Part shown: positions 14,613 through 23,005 of the stretch, piece after piece
Layout of the letters: every line of letters starts with the position of its first letter
Position numbering within the stretch: the first letter of the stretch is position 1
Assembly (NCBI GenBank): GCA_035500455.1
Contig: DATJXG010000160.1
Span: forward strand, 1 to 25,514
Direction: 5' to 3'
DNA from: DATJXG01 sp035500455
Lineage (GTDB): Bacteria > Acidobacteriota > Terriglobia > Terriglobales > Acidobacteriaceae
Length of the DNA: 25,514 bases
The notes under the pieces: generated by a model
Told to the model about the DNA's origin: nothing
The model's input: only the letters and a program-made list of their open reading frames with translations
Databases searched by the model: none
Program-made: the position numbers and the translations under genes

Positions 14613-17600
14613 ATGCGAAATCACGCGGCGCTCGTATCACAGGTATGTTTACTTCTTGCCACCGGGTTGCTGGCCCAGGTGGTGATTACCAGCAGTATCG
14701 TGGGCACGGTGACGGACCCGCAAAAGGCGGTGATCGCCGGCGCCGCCGTGACCTTGACCAATACCGACACCGGCGTGGAGTGGACCGCCACCACCGATAC
14801 GTCAGGGGACTATCAGTTCCCCAACCTGATTGCCGGCAACTACAGAGTGGCGGTCGTTGGAGAGGGCTTTGCCAAAGCCGTTTCCACTGCGGTTCCGCTG
14901 GAGAATGGAACCACGCGCCGGGTGAATATCACTCTGACGGTGGGCAGAGTTGCGGAGGTCGTCGCTGTCACCAGCGCGGCGTCACTGGTCAAGACCGACG
15001 ACGCCAACGTTTCCGAGGTCATCCAGAACAAGTTCGTGCGCGATCTGCCGATTGAAGGCCGCAGCTTTCTGAATTACGCCCAGATCGTACCCATGTTCAA
15101 CAGCGGGACGGGAGACAACACGCGCACCGCCTGGGGACTGGCTTCGGCCACCAGCACCGGCGCCAAACAGCTGAACGTCGGGGGCACAGAATACGGCGTC
15201 GGCTATTACATTGACGGCCTCAACAACAACGACAACTGGGTTGAAGGTCCGGTGACGAACGTCAATATGGACGCGGTGCAGGAAGTGAAGGCTGAAGTCG
15301 TGGACTACTCGGCGGAATACGGCCGCGATGTGGGCCAGATCAGCCTCACAACCAAGTCCGGCACCAACCAATTGCACGGCAGCGCGTACGACTTCTTTCA
15401 GAATGCGGGATTGAACGCGAATGACCCGTACTCCATTCTTACCCAGGTTCCCCGCAGCTCGTACCATCAAAATCAGTATGGGTTCACAGTCGGTGGGCCG
15501 GTTTACATCCCCAAGTTGTTCGACGGGAAGAACAAGATGTTTTTCTTCGTCTCGTTCGAGCAGCTACGAAATCGCAGCCAGCACCAATTCACTGCCTATG
15601 TGCCGACCGACGCCGAGCGTGCCGGAGATTTCAGTGCCTGGATCACCGGGGCGAATGCCGTGGATGTGAGCCAGTGCGATGGTTCGGACAGTTCACCGGC
15701 GGGCTGCCGGTATGTGATTTACGATCCCTCGACCTACAATCCTGCAACCCAAACCCGGCAACTGTTTCCTGGCAACATCATCCCCAACCCGGATCCTAAG
15801 GCGCTGGCTTATCTTTCTCATTTCCCGGAGCCGAACGGCTATACCTCTCCCATCCCGGGCGTCTTCGACAACTGGTCTGGCAGCACCACTGACGGAATTA
15901 ACGACAACAACTACTCGGCGCGTGTGGATTACAACCTGACCCACCGCGACAGCTTGTATTTCCGCTTCTCCCACGACTATGGGACCAAGCTCAGCGAGGG
16001 CGGCTTGGTACCGGAACTGGCGCTGGGGAATGGCCCGGTGCACACCACCGACAGCTATCAGGGACACTGGGTACACGCTTTCGGCAGCACCTTTACCAAC
16101 GAAGTGAACTTCAGCGTGACTCGCGCCCAGAACGCCAGCAATCAGGCGGCACAGATCAACAAGTTCATGCAGGCCACCTGGCTTCCGGACCTGTTCCAGA
16201 ACACTTCGACCGGAGGCGCCGGATTCACTCCCTACGATCTGCAACAACTTGGCATCAAGAACGACGCCACCTTCTCCGTCAGCTTCGCGGACCCACAGTT
16301 TCAATACCTGAGCCTGGGGACCACCGAATACTGGTATCAATGGGTGCCGATTTACCAGCTGTCTGACAGCGCCGCCAAAGTGATCAAGCGGCACACTCTG
16401 AAATTCGGATTTTACTGGCAGCGGCGCGACGAGCGCGACAACGACGTGATCCGCTCGCTCAACATCGGCGGATACTGCTCGGGTTGCGGAGAAGCGACCA
16501 ACTATACCGGTCGCGGGCCGCTCAGCAATGATGGTTCCGGCTGGAACACGCTGGCGGAGTTCGAAACCGGCGCAGTTGCCAACATGAATCAGCGGACGCC
16601 ACTGACCGGCGGCGACGGCAGCCTCTGGTTCCGCATGCCGGAGTACTCCGCGTATTTCAACGATACCTGGAACGCCACCCAGAAGCTGAGCGTAAACCTG
16701 GGACTGCGCTATGACGTTGGAGTTCCGGCGTACAGCGTAGACAACTACTGGGGCGTGATGGATCTTTCCTACCCGGGCTACCGGTTGGTGATGCCGGGAC
16801 TGACGCCGGGAACCCACAACCCGCCGTATCCGGCTGACAAGAATAACTTCGCCCCGCGCATTGGGCTGGCTTACCGTCTCACCGACAAGACGGTGGTTCG
16901 AGCAGGGTACGGCATGTTCTATGAGACCGGGCGCTTCAAGTTCCTGGACCAGATGTTCTGGAGTTCCCCAGGCTACGGCGGCGTTACTTATGACTCCACG
17001 ACCTATGCCTCCGATCCCAACCAGACCTACTTCACATTGAACGATGCCTTCCCCGCCGCCGTATCCATTCCGAAGGGCACTTGGCCGGTTCCGATTGGCG
17101 AGCAAGGCGGCGAACTCTACGGCCGGCAGTCTCCGCAGACCATCGACAGCGACAGCGCCATAACCCCGTACATCCAACGCTGGAGCCTGGATGTTCAGCG
17201 GGAATTGGGAAAAGCCGTGGTGGCTACAGTGGGATATGTCGGCTCGGAGGGCACCAAACTGACCACCCAGTACGACCTCAACCTCCCGCCCCAGGGCGTC
17301 TATCTCAACAGCGACGAATACTATGACGCCCGCCCGCTCACCTCAGTCGCTCCCGAGCGCTGGGATTCTATTTGGGCGGTGCATCACAATCGCAGCAACA
17401 ACTATCACGCTCTTACCACGCAACTGAAGACCCAGCAGTGGCACGGTCTTACCAGCATCATCAACTACACCTGGTCAAAGCAGATGGATACATTCTTCGG
17501 CGAAAGCGGCGAGAGCGGCGTGCAGGCGATTGGCGGGCAGTGGCACCCGGAGTGGTCCTACGGCCCGTCCGACGCCAATCATACCCACCGCTTTGTGGCG

Positions 17601-18161
17601 GCCTTGCTGTATGAACTTCCGGGCAAAAATCTCTCCAACCGCTTTCTGCGCGAGGCGGTGGGGGGATGGCAGCTCAACACCATCACCACCTTTGAATCCG
17701 GCAGTCCAGTAACGGTGTTCAACGGTTATACCAGTTCGTTTGACTACATGGGTGATGTCCCTGATCAGACCTGTAATGCGAATCTGTCGGGCGGAGACCG
17801 CATCTTCAGCCACTACTTCAACACTGATTGCTATACCGAACCGCCTCCTGACCCAGTGACGGGAATTGCCACTCACCGGGGGAACGAGCGCCGCAATAAC
17901 TTGCAGGGTCCGGGCATCAACAACTGGGACATGTCACTGGGCAAGTCTTTTCCGTTATTCGGCGAGGGGCGGCAAGTGCAGGTTCGCGCGGAGGCGTTCA
18001 ACGTGTTCAACCACACGCAGTGGTCGAGCATCGCAACGCCGGACATCGGCTGCGCCTGCGTAGTGGACGACCGCCAGGTCAACCCTGACAGCCAGTTCGG
18101 CTACGTCACCGGGGCCCGGCCCGGCCGGCACATGCAAGTCGCCCTGAAGTTTGTTTTCTAG
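14613..18161 (+). CDS. TonB-dependent receptor, Oar-like, with carboxypeptidase-regulatory-like N-terminus
   Basis: This is an outer-membrane beta-barrel expected to import a substrate using TonB energy. The 1182-residue product has a signal peptide (about 1-22, ending LLAQ). A carboxypeptidase-regulatory-like domain follows (about 28-105, 'IVGTVTDPQKAVIAGAAVTLTNTDTG', 'YQFPNLIAGNYRVAV'). Next is a plug-like region ('LPIEGRSFLNYAQIVP', 'YYIDGLNNND', 'VQEVKAEVVDYSAEYGRDVG') and then a long barrel ending MQVALKFVF, with the C-terminal phenylalanine typical of outer-membrane proteins. Length and layout match the Oar-like receptors that are abundant in Acidobacteriota. I choose the ATG at 14613 because GGGGAGGA lies just before it and the signal peptide begins there; the frame is open from 14568. 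The promoter and double operator upstream suggest repression by the adjacent LacI-family protein. No SusD-type partner is present. Confidence 0.94.
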   Translation: MRNHAALVSQVCLLLATGLLAQVVITSSIVGTVTDPQKAVIAGAAVTLTNTDTGVEWTATTDTSGDYQFPNLIAGNYRVAVVGEGFAKAVSTAVPLENGTTRRVNITLTVGRVAEVVAVTSAASLVKTDDANVSEVIQNKFVRDLPIEGRSFLNYAQIVPMFNSGTGDNTRTAWGLASATSTGAKQLNVGGTEYGVGYYIDGLNNNDNWVEGPVTNVNMDAVQEVKAEVVDYSAEYGRDVGQISLTTKSGTNQLHGSAYDFFQNAGLNANDPYSILTQVPRSSYHQNQYGFTVGGPVYIPKLFDGKNKMFFFVSFEQLRNRSQHQFTAYVPTDAERAGDFSAWITGANAVDVSQCDGSDSSPAGCRYVIYDPSTYNPATQTRQLFPGNIIPNPDPKALAYLSHFPEPNGYTSPIPGVFDNWSGSTTDGINDNNYSARVDYNLTHRDSLYFRFSHDYGTKLSEGGLVPELALGNGPVHTTDSYQGHWVHAFGSTFTNEVNFSVTRAQNASNQAAQINKFMQATWLPDLFQNTSTGGAGFTPYDLQQLGIKNDATFSVSFADPQFQYLSLGTTEYWYQWVPIYQLSDSAAKVIKRHTLKFGFYWQRRDERDNDVIRSLNIGGYCSGCGEATNYTGRGPLSNDGSGWNTLAEFETGAVANMNQRTPLTGGDGSLWFRMPEYSAYFNDTWNATQKLSVNLGLRYDVGVPAYSVDNYWGVMDLSYPGYRLVMPGLTPGTHNPPYPADKNNFAPRIGLAYRLTDKTVVRAGYGMFYETGRFKFLDQMFWSSPGYGGVTYDSTTYASDPNQTYFTLNDAFPAAVSIPKGTWPVPIGEQGGELYGRQSPQTIDSDSAITPYIQRWSLDVQRELGKAVVATVGYVGSEGTKLTTQYDLNLPPQGVYLNSDEYYDARPLTSVAPERWDSIWAVHHNRSNNYHALTTQLKTQQWHGLTSIINYTWSKQMDTFFGESGESGVQAIGGQWHPEWSYGPSDANHTHRFVAALLYELPGKNLSNRFLREAVGGWQLNTITTFESGSPVTVFNGYTSSFDYMGDVPDQTCNANLSGGDRIFSHYFNTDCYTEPPPDPVTGIATHRGNERRNNLQGPGINNWDMSLGKSFPLFGEGRQVQVRAEAFNVFNHTQWSSIATPDIGCACVVDDRQVNPDSQFGYVTGARPGRHMQVALKFVF

Positions 18162-18182
18162 AGGATGACCATTTGAGGGGGT

Positions 18183-18220
18183 GGCGCAAGCGATCGTCCT
18201 GGTCGCTTGCGCCTGTTTTT
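18183..18220 (+). terminator. Intrinsic terminator between the receptor and ribokinase genes
   Basis: GGCGCAAGCGA (18183-18193) and TCGCTTGCGCC (18203-18213) form a perfect 11-bp stem with a 9-nt loop, followed at once by TGTTTTT (18214-18220). It lies 21 nt after the receptor stop and 14 nt before the ribokinase ATG. Read-through past it would give less ribokinase than receptor message. Confidence 0.85.
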
Positions 18221-18234
18221 CGGAGAAAGGATTC

Positions 18235-19182
18235 ATGCGCAAGCCAATCGTTGTCGTGGGGAGCATCAATCTTGATCTGGTGGCCGCGACTCCGCATATT
18301 CCGCGGGCGGGAGAGACTGTTGCCGGGCTGAGCTTTCAAACGTTTCCCGGAGGCAAAGGCGCGAACCAGGCGGTGGCGGCGGCACGCCTGGGCGGAGAGG
18401 TGAGCATGGTGGGCAAGCTGGGCAGCGACGCCTTCGCTGCGCAGCTTCGGGAGAGCCTGGAGGAATCGGGCGTGCGGACGGAGGCGGTAGGGATCGTTCC
18501 GGGCCCGTCCGGAGTAGCGCTCATCACCACAGGCCCGGCCGGCGAGAACGCTATTGTTGTGGTGGCCGGAGCGAACGGGCAACTGGCTCCCGCAGACCTG
18601 GAAGCCAATCTTGACTTGATCCGCAGCGCCGGCATTTTGATGACGCAGTTGGAAACTCCCTTCGAGACTATCGAATGCCTGGCGGCGATTGCGGTCAGGG
18701 AGAGAATTCCATTGATGCTCGATCCTGCTCCGGCGCGGCCGCTTCCGGCTTCTCTGCTGAAGTGCGTGGAGTGGCTCACTCCGAACGAAACCGAGATTTG
18801 GCCAATGTTGGGACGCTCGGCGCAGGAACTGACTTCGAAGGCATTGGAAGAGGCAGCCGGCACTCTGCTGGCACAGGGCACCCGCAATGTGATCCTAAAG
18901 CTCGGGGCGCGGGGCTGTTACCTGGCTACGGCGGAGGGCACGCGACAACTCATTCCCGCGTACAAAGTCCGCGCCGTGGACACCACCGCGGCCGGCGACG
19001 CCTTCAACGGAGCCTTGGCAGTAGCTTTGCTGAGAGGCGATGACGCGGTTCGCAGTGCTTCCTGGGCTTCCGCCGTGGCCGCGATTTCGGTCACCCGGCA
19101 TGGCGCCCAACCCTCTATGCCCTCTGCCGCAGAAGTAACCCGGTTTCTTGAGGAAACCGAAGGCGTCAAACTGTCATCCTGA
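18235..19182 (+). CDS. rbsK: Ribokinase (PfkB family sugar kinase)
   Basis: Ribokinase phosphorylates D-ribose at O5 in the cytoplasm, feeding the pentose-phosphate pathway. The 315-residue product has the usual length. It shows the N-terminal 'VVGSINLDLV' strand with its substrate aspartate, the PfkB glycine motif FPGGKGANQAVAAARLG (about residues 37-53), and the C-terminal signature DTTAAGDAFNGALA (249-262), in which Asp255 is the catalytic base. The anion-hole sequence is AAGD here; GAGD is more common. Related PfkB kinases for other sugars or nucleosides cannot be fully excluded. The ATG at 18235 is chosen because the family sequence starts there and AGGA lies just upstream. The longer frame from 18181 would cover the terminator hairpin. 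It is probably expressed by read-through from the receptor gene. Confidence 0.9.
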   Translation: MRKPIVVVGSINLDLVAATPHIPRAGETVAGLSFQTFPGGKGANQAVAAARLGGEVSMVGKLGSDAFAAQLRESLEESGVRTEAVGIVPGPSGVALITTGPAGENAIVVVAGANGQLAPADLEANLDLIRSAGILMTQLETPFETIECLAAIAVRERIPLMLDPAPARPLPASLLKCVEWLTPNETEIWPMLGRSAQELTSKALEEAAGTLLAQGTRNVILKLGARGCYLATAEGTRQLIPAYKVRAVDTTAAGDAFNGALAVALLRGDDAVRSASWASAVAAISVTRHGAQPSMPSAAEVTRFLEETEGVKLSS

Positions 19183-19218
19183 GAGATGTGACTTTTTGTG
19201 GTCGAACGAGAATTAGAT

Positions 19219-19247
19219 CGTGTCATCCTGAGCGAAGCGAAGGATCA
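19219..19247. repeat. Dispersed GTCATCCTGAGCGAAGCGAAGG-type repeat, trimmed copy
   Basis: The stretch TCATCCTGAGCGAAGCGAAG is a very common intergenic repeat in many soil and environmental bacteria; translated, it gives the familiar 'CHPERSEGS' string. A shorter fragment (GTCATCCTGAGAG) occurs at 19171-19185, overlapping the end of the ribokinase gene. It lies between two convergent genes. The sequence can form a small interrupted stem (TCCT/AGGA with inner GC pairs). Confidence 0.5.
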
Positions 19248-19274
19248 CAATTCCGACGGAGTGCTGGAAGCGGA

Positions 19275-22200
19275 TTAGTCGGCTGCGATTCCTTGCCCTT
19301 CTTCTACCACCTGCGCGCAGAACGGCATATTCTCAGCATCGGCATCTGCCGCATGCATCTCTCCGCGCAACTGCGCTTCCAGCTCCGCGAGCTGCCGTTC
19401 GATGTCCTCAGAGGCTTTGCGCTTGCGGATGACCTCTTCGCGGTAGCGGCGCAGGAAGTAGTCGATGGTTTCGACCCGGATGCGAATTGAGCCCGAGGGC
19501 TTGTTCTCATCCAGATCCTTGAAGCAGAAGTAGGGCGTCCCCGACTGCTCGATGATGCCTTCGACCACGCCGTAAATCGGCGCATCGTGGCCGCACTTGA
19601 AGCTGGAAATCTCCAGCGCCACGAGGTTGGGATGGCGAGCGGTAAACTTCGCGGCCCATACTTTGTGGTTGGTGCTGCACGAATAGGAATTTTTCCAGGC
19701 ATCGCTGATATCGAGCGGGCTACTGACAACACCCGCGCGAACTTCTTCGCCGAAGAGCCGTTCCAGCAGGTCTTCGTCAATGGGCAGCGTGTTCTGCGAG
19801 AAGATCGGATAGCCCAGCTTCTGGAACTCGTCCATGATTTCGTGGTTTAGGCCGGGATCGTGATGGTAGGGCCGCCCCAGCATCACGATCCCGATGCGGT
19901 CTTCGCGCTCCAGTTGATCGAGCACCTGGCGGGCGCGGCGGCGGATGCTGCCTTCGTAGTCCTTCAGCGCCGTAAACCCGGCTTCCACCGCGCGGTCATT
20001 TTCTTCCAGCGAAAGCCCCAGGATCGGTTGCCACGCCTGCAACATCTGGTGGGCGAACAGCTTGCGGTCGGCAAAGTTGAGCACGGGATCGACATACTTC
20101 AGGTTGTGCTCAGCGAAGACATCATTCTCCTTGGTGAATGCCGCTTTCACGGTTTCCGGAGTCGCCGTCACCGTGGGGCAAGCGTTCGCGCCCACGATTT
20201 TCACCAGAGGGGAATGCAGCACGTCGTACATGGGGAAGAAGATCGCGTCCAGCGGTTTCTTGCGATGTTTCTCCTGCAGCAGGTTGTAAACGTGCGAAAT
20301 GCCGATCTTGGCGGGGAAGCAGGGATCGATGGCGCCGCGGCTGGCTCCCGCGCGGTATAGCTCGGAGCTGGTGTAGTCGGAGTAGATAATGTTCTCCGGC
20401 TGTACGCCCAGGCTCTCGAAGTATCCGTTGAACAGCGGCGCGTAGGTATAGATGTTCAGCACCCGCGGGATGCCGATGCGCAGCTTCTTGCGGCCTTCCA
20501 TCAGGGAGCGGCGCTCTTTTGCGCCTTTCGGCCACCCCGCCCAACCTTTCGTAGGCGGAGGATCGGCCACGCTCTCGGGATTTACCGGGCGGAAAACTTC
20601 TTTCGACGCCATATCCACGAAGTTGGGATGCTTGGCGCGGATAGAGTCGAGCCCGGACTTGATCTCCTTCATGTCGTTGACGTCTTCAACGGTGCCCTTC
20701 TCGCACGTTGCGATAATCAGGCGCTGCTCGCCATGCATGAGTGGGACTTTGGTAACCTTCTGGATAGGCACGAAGCTGAGGTCGTTCTTCGGCTGCGTGC
20801 GAATGTCGATGAACGTGCGCAGGCAATCGTTCTTGCAGAAATGGCAGCGCGTATCTTCATTGCGGGTGGTGCGGTATTCGATCTTGCGCACCGCATCCAG
20901 GCCGACAAACGTCGTCTGCAGGCCGTTGCGCCACAATCGCAGCGATTCCTGGGCGGCGCCGATCGCGCCCGATTCTCCGCAATGCTCATGCACAATGATT
21001 TCCGGCTGCTTGCCGGTGGCGCGGAAGCTGTTGCGGATGAAATCGACTTCGGCTTTCACCACGGCAAGATTATTCTGCGTGCCGCCTTGCAGGACAAAAC
21101 GCGAACCTAAAGCCGCTAGATTGGGAATGCTGGCGACGTAGAGGAAAACGTTTTTGGGCAATACGGCAGCCAGGCCGGCAAGAATTTCTTCCGCCCGCCA
21201 GCCCTGGCGCTGGAAGTTCACAATGTCGGACTGCATGAACACCGCGCAGCCGTAGCCGAACACAGGCATCGCCTGCGCAGAGAACGCCAGATCGGCATAC
21301 TGATTGACGCTCAGCCCGAAACCCTCAGCGGTGGATTGCAGGAAATATCCGTTGCCCGCCGAGCACTGCGTGTTCAGCTTGAAATCTTTCACGCGGCCGT
21401 TGTGCAGGATGATGATCTTGATGTCCTGCCCGCCTACGTCCACAATCACGTGCGGATCTTCGTAAAACTTGAGTGCCGATTCCGTGTGCGCCACGGTCTC
21501 CACCAGCGCTACATCGGCGTTGAGAACATCTTTCAAAATGTCCTTGGCATACCCGGTGGTCGCGACCCCCAGAACTTCCAGCCGCGCGTTCTGCGCCTCC
21601 ACCTGCCCGCGCAGATTTTCGAACATTTCTATGGTGTCCTGGATGGGGTTGCCGTTGGACAGCTGATAGGACTTGCAGAGGATGTCCCCGTTCTCGTCCA
21701 GCAGAACCGCCTTGGTGGAAGTTGAGCCGCCGTCAATGCCGATGAAGCCGGCGACCGTGCTGTTCTTCTGAAATACCGCGGGAGTGAATTTCTTGGGGCG
21801 GTAGGCTTCCTTGAAGGTCTCCAACTCCGCCGGCTCTTCCACCAGTCCCTTGCCACCGGACTTGGCTTTCTCTTCCTGGCGGCCGAAGTCGATGTAGTGC
21901 ACCAGGTTGTCGTAGCCGCGATAGCAGCCCACGCAGTCGTCCTCACTGCGCCCAAATTCAATGGCGCCGAGGGCGGCGAAGTATTGCGCGTTCTGCGGAA
22001 CTTTGATCAGGTCTTCGGGCTTCGAACCTTCCGGCACCGCGACCTTGCGCTCCTGCCACATGCGGGGAATATTGGCCTGCCAGGCTTCGCGCATGCCGCG
22101 AATGAAGCTGTTCGGGCCACCCAGCAGCAGCACATGCGGGCGCAAGGTGTGGCCGCGGGTGAGCACGCTCAGGTTCTGCAGCACGATGGCTTCGAACAAC

Positions 22201-22889
22201 GACGCCATCAATTCATCGGGCGGCGTGCCGACTTTCTGCAGGCTGTTGATGTCGGTTTCCGCAAACACTCCGCATTTGCCCGCGACTTTATGCAGCTTGA
22301 TGCCTTGATATTTCTGCTCCGCCAGCAGATCGGTAGGAATCTTCAGTTTGGCGTTGATCTTGTCGATGACCGCGCCGGTGCCGCCGGCGCATTTATCGTT
22401 CATCGAAGGAATCTTTTTCTTGCGCCCGGTTTCATTGTCGTCTTTGAAGACGATGATCTTGGCGTCCTGACCGCCGAGTTCGATGACCGAATACACCTCG
22501 GGATGCAACTTCTCCACCGCCAGCGAAACCGCCGTGACCTCCTGCACGAACTTCGCACCCACCTGATCGGCGATCGCCCCTCCGCCCGAACCGGTCAGAA
22601 ACATGCGCGTGTTGTGGCGGTCGATGCCGACCTCCGCTTCCATCCGCTTCAGGAACTCCAGGGTCTTTTCCGGCTGCTTGGTCTCGTGGCGCTGGTAGTC
22701 CTGCCACAGCACCTGGTCGGTTGCGAGATCGACCGCCACGGCTTTCACCGTGGTTGAGCCCACGTCGAGCCCGACAAGAAATTTGGTGTTGTGATCGTGC
22801 GGCTTCTGCGGACGCGCTTCTTGCACCGGTTGAGCAGGAGGCTCCAGCGGAGCGATCTGAATCAGAGACGAACCCGTATGGTCGTGCAT
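19275..22889 (-). CDS. Tandem 2-hydroxyacyl-CoA dehydratase activase fused to a dehydratase-like (DUF2229-type) domain
   Basis: Activases of this family are ATP-driven iron-sulfur proteins that inject a low-potential electron into a partner enzyme. The 1204-residue product has two full BadF/BadG/HgdC-type ATPase domains. Domain 1 is about 36-315, with 'GLDVGSTTVKAV', 'LGGQDAKIIVF', Cys167 in KCAGGTG and Cys206 in KCGVFAETD. Domain 2 is about 380-655, with 'GIDGGSTSTKAV', 'VGGQDIKIII', Cys509 in QCSAGNG and Cys548 in GCAVFMQSD. Each domain keeps both cysteines that bridge the [4Fe-4S] cluster in HgdC dimers. A cysteine cluster, CHFCKNDC (682-689), follows. From about 803 the DUF2229-type region starts ('LRIGIPRVLNIYTYAPLFNGYFESLGV'). 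An acidic coiled tail ends the protein. The ATG at 22889 has AGAGGA upstream. It is the second gene of a pair with 23006-24796. Fused proteins of this kind are widespread, but I know of no established substrate. Confidence 0.88.
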   Translation of the reverse strand: MHDHTGSSLIQIAPLEPPAQPVQEARPQKPHDHNTKFLVGLDVGSTTVKAVAVDLATDQVLWQDYQRHETKQPEKTLEFLKRMEAEVGIDRHNTRMFLTGSGGGAIADQVGAKFVQEVTAVSLAVEKLHPEVYSVIELGGQDAKIIVFKDDNETGRKKKIPSMNDKCAGGTGAVIDKINAKLKIPTDLLAEQKYQGIKLHKVAGKCGVFAETDINSLQKVGTPPDELMASLFEAIVLQNLSVLTRGHTLRPHVLLLGGPNSFIRGMREAWQANIPRMWQERKVAVPEGSKPEDLIKVPQNAQYFAALGAIEFGRSEDDCVGCYRGYDNLVHYIDFGRQEEKAKSGGKGLVEEPAELETFKEAYRPKKFTPAVFQKNSTVAGFIGIDGGSTSTKAVLLDENGDILCKSYQLSNGNPIQDTIEMFENLRGQVEAQNARLEVLGVATTGYAKDILKDVLNADVALVETVAHTESALKFYEDPHVIVDVGGQDIKIIILHNGRVKDFKLNTQCSAGNGYFLQSTAEGFGLSVNQYADLAFSAQAMPVFGYGCAVFMQSDIVNFQRQGWRAEEILAGLAAVLPKNVFLYVASIPNLAALGSRFVLQGGTQNNLAVVKAEVDFIRNSFRATGKQPEIIVHEHCGESGAIGAAQESLRLWRNGLQTTFVGLDAVRKIEYRTTRNEDTRCHFCKNDCLRTFIDIRTQPKNDLSFVPIQKVTKVPLMHGEQRLIIATCEKGTVEDVNDMKEIKSGLDSIRAKHPNFVDMASKEVFRPVNPESVADPPPTKGWAGWPKGAKERRSLMEGRKKLRIGIPRVLNIYTYAPLFNGYFESLGVQPENIIYSDYTSSELYRAGASRGAIDPCFPAKIGISHVYNLLQEKHRKKPLDAIFFPMYDVLHSPLVKIVGANACPTVTATPETVKAAFTKENDVFAEHNLKYVDPVLNFADRKLFAHQMLQAWQPILGLSLEENDRAVEAGFTALKDYEGSIRRRARQVLDQLEREDRIGIVMLGRPYHHDPGLNHEIMDEFQKLGYPIFSQNTLPIDEDLLERLFGEEVRAGVVSSPLDISDAWKNSYSCSTNHKVWAAKFTARHPNLVALEISSFKCGHDAPIYGVVEGIIEQSGTPYFCFKDLDENKPSGSIRIRVETIDYFLRRYREEVIRKRKASEDIERQLAELEAQLRGEMHAADADAENMPFCAQVVEEGQGIAAD

Positions 22890-22929
22890 TCAATCCTCTC
22901 TTACGTTGTGAAAGCCGAAAACCAGTGGA

Positions 22930-23002
22930 CTAACCGCGGAGCACGCCGAGTTCGCTGAGATCAACTTCTTCTCTCTGCGTCCTCAGCGCCCTCTGCGGTT
23001 AA
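22930..23002. repeat. Inverted-repeat element of the GCGGAG type between the two activase-system genes
   Basis: Two arms of 31 nt, 22930-22960 and 22972-23002, are imperfect inverted copies with an 11-nt loop. They contain the units AACCGCGGAG and CTCTGCGGTTAA, typical of a repeat dispersed in environmental genomes. The element starts 3 nt after the stop of the upstream gene. In the transcript it would form a long hairpin between the two cistrons, and it ends 40 nt before the next ATG. Confidence 0.6.
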
Positions 23003-23005
23003 TGC

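Noticed and set aside
15693..17177. 494-codon minus-strand open frame inside the TonB-dependent receptor
   Set aside because: Antisense shadow of an intact receptor gene; no ribosome-binding site or known motif.
18338..18350. CAAACGTTTCCC inside the ribokinase gene as a further LacI operator
   Set aside because: Only the core AAACGTTT is shared, the outer bases break the symmetry, and it encodes conserved residues of the kinase.
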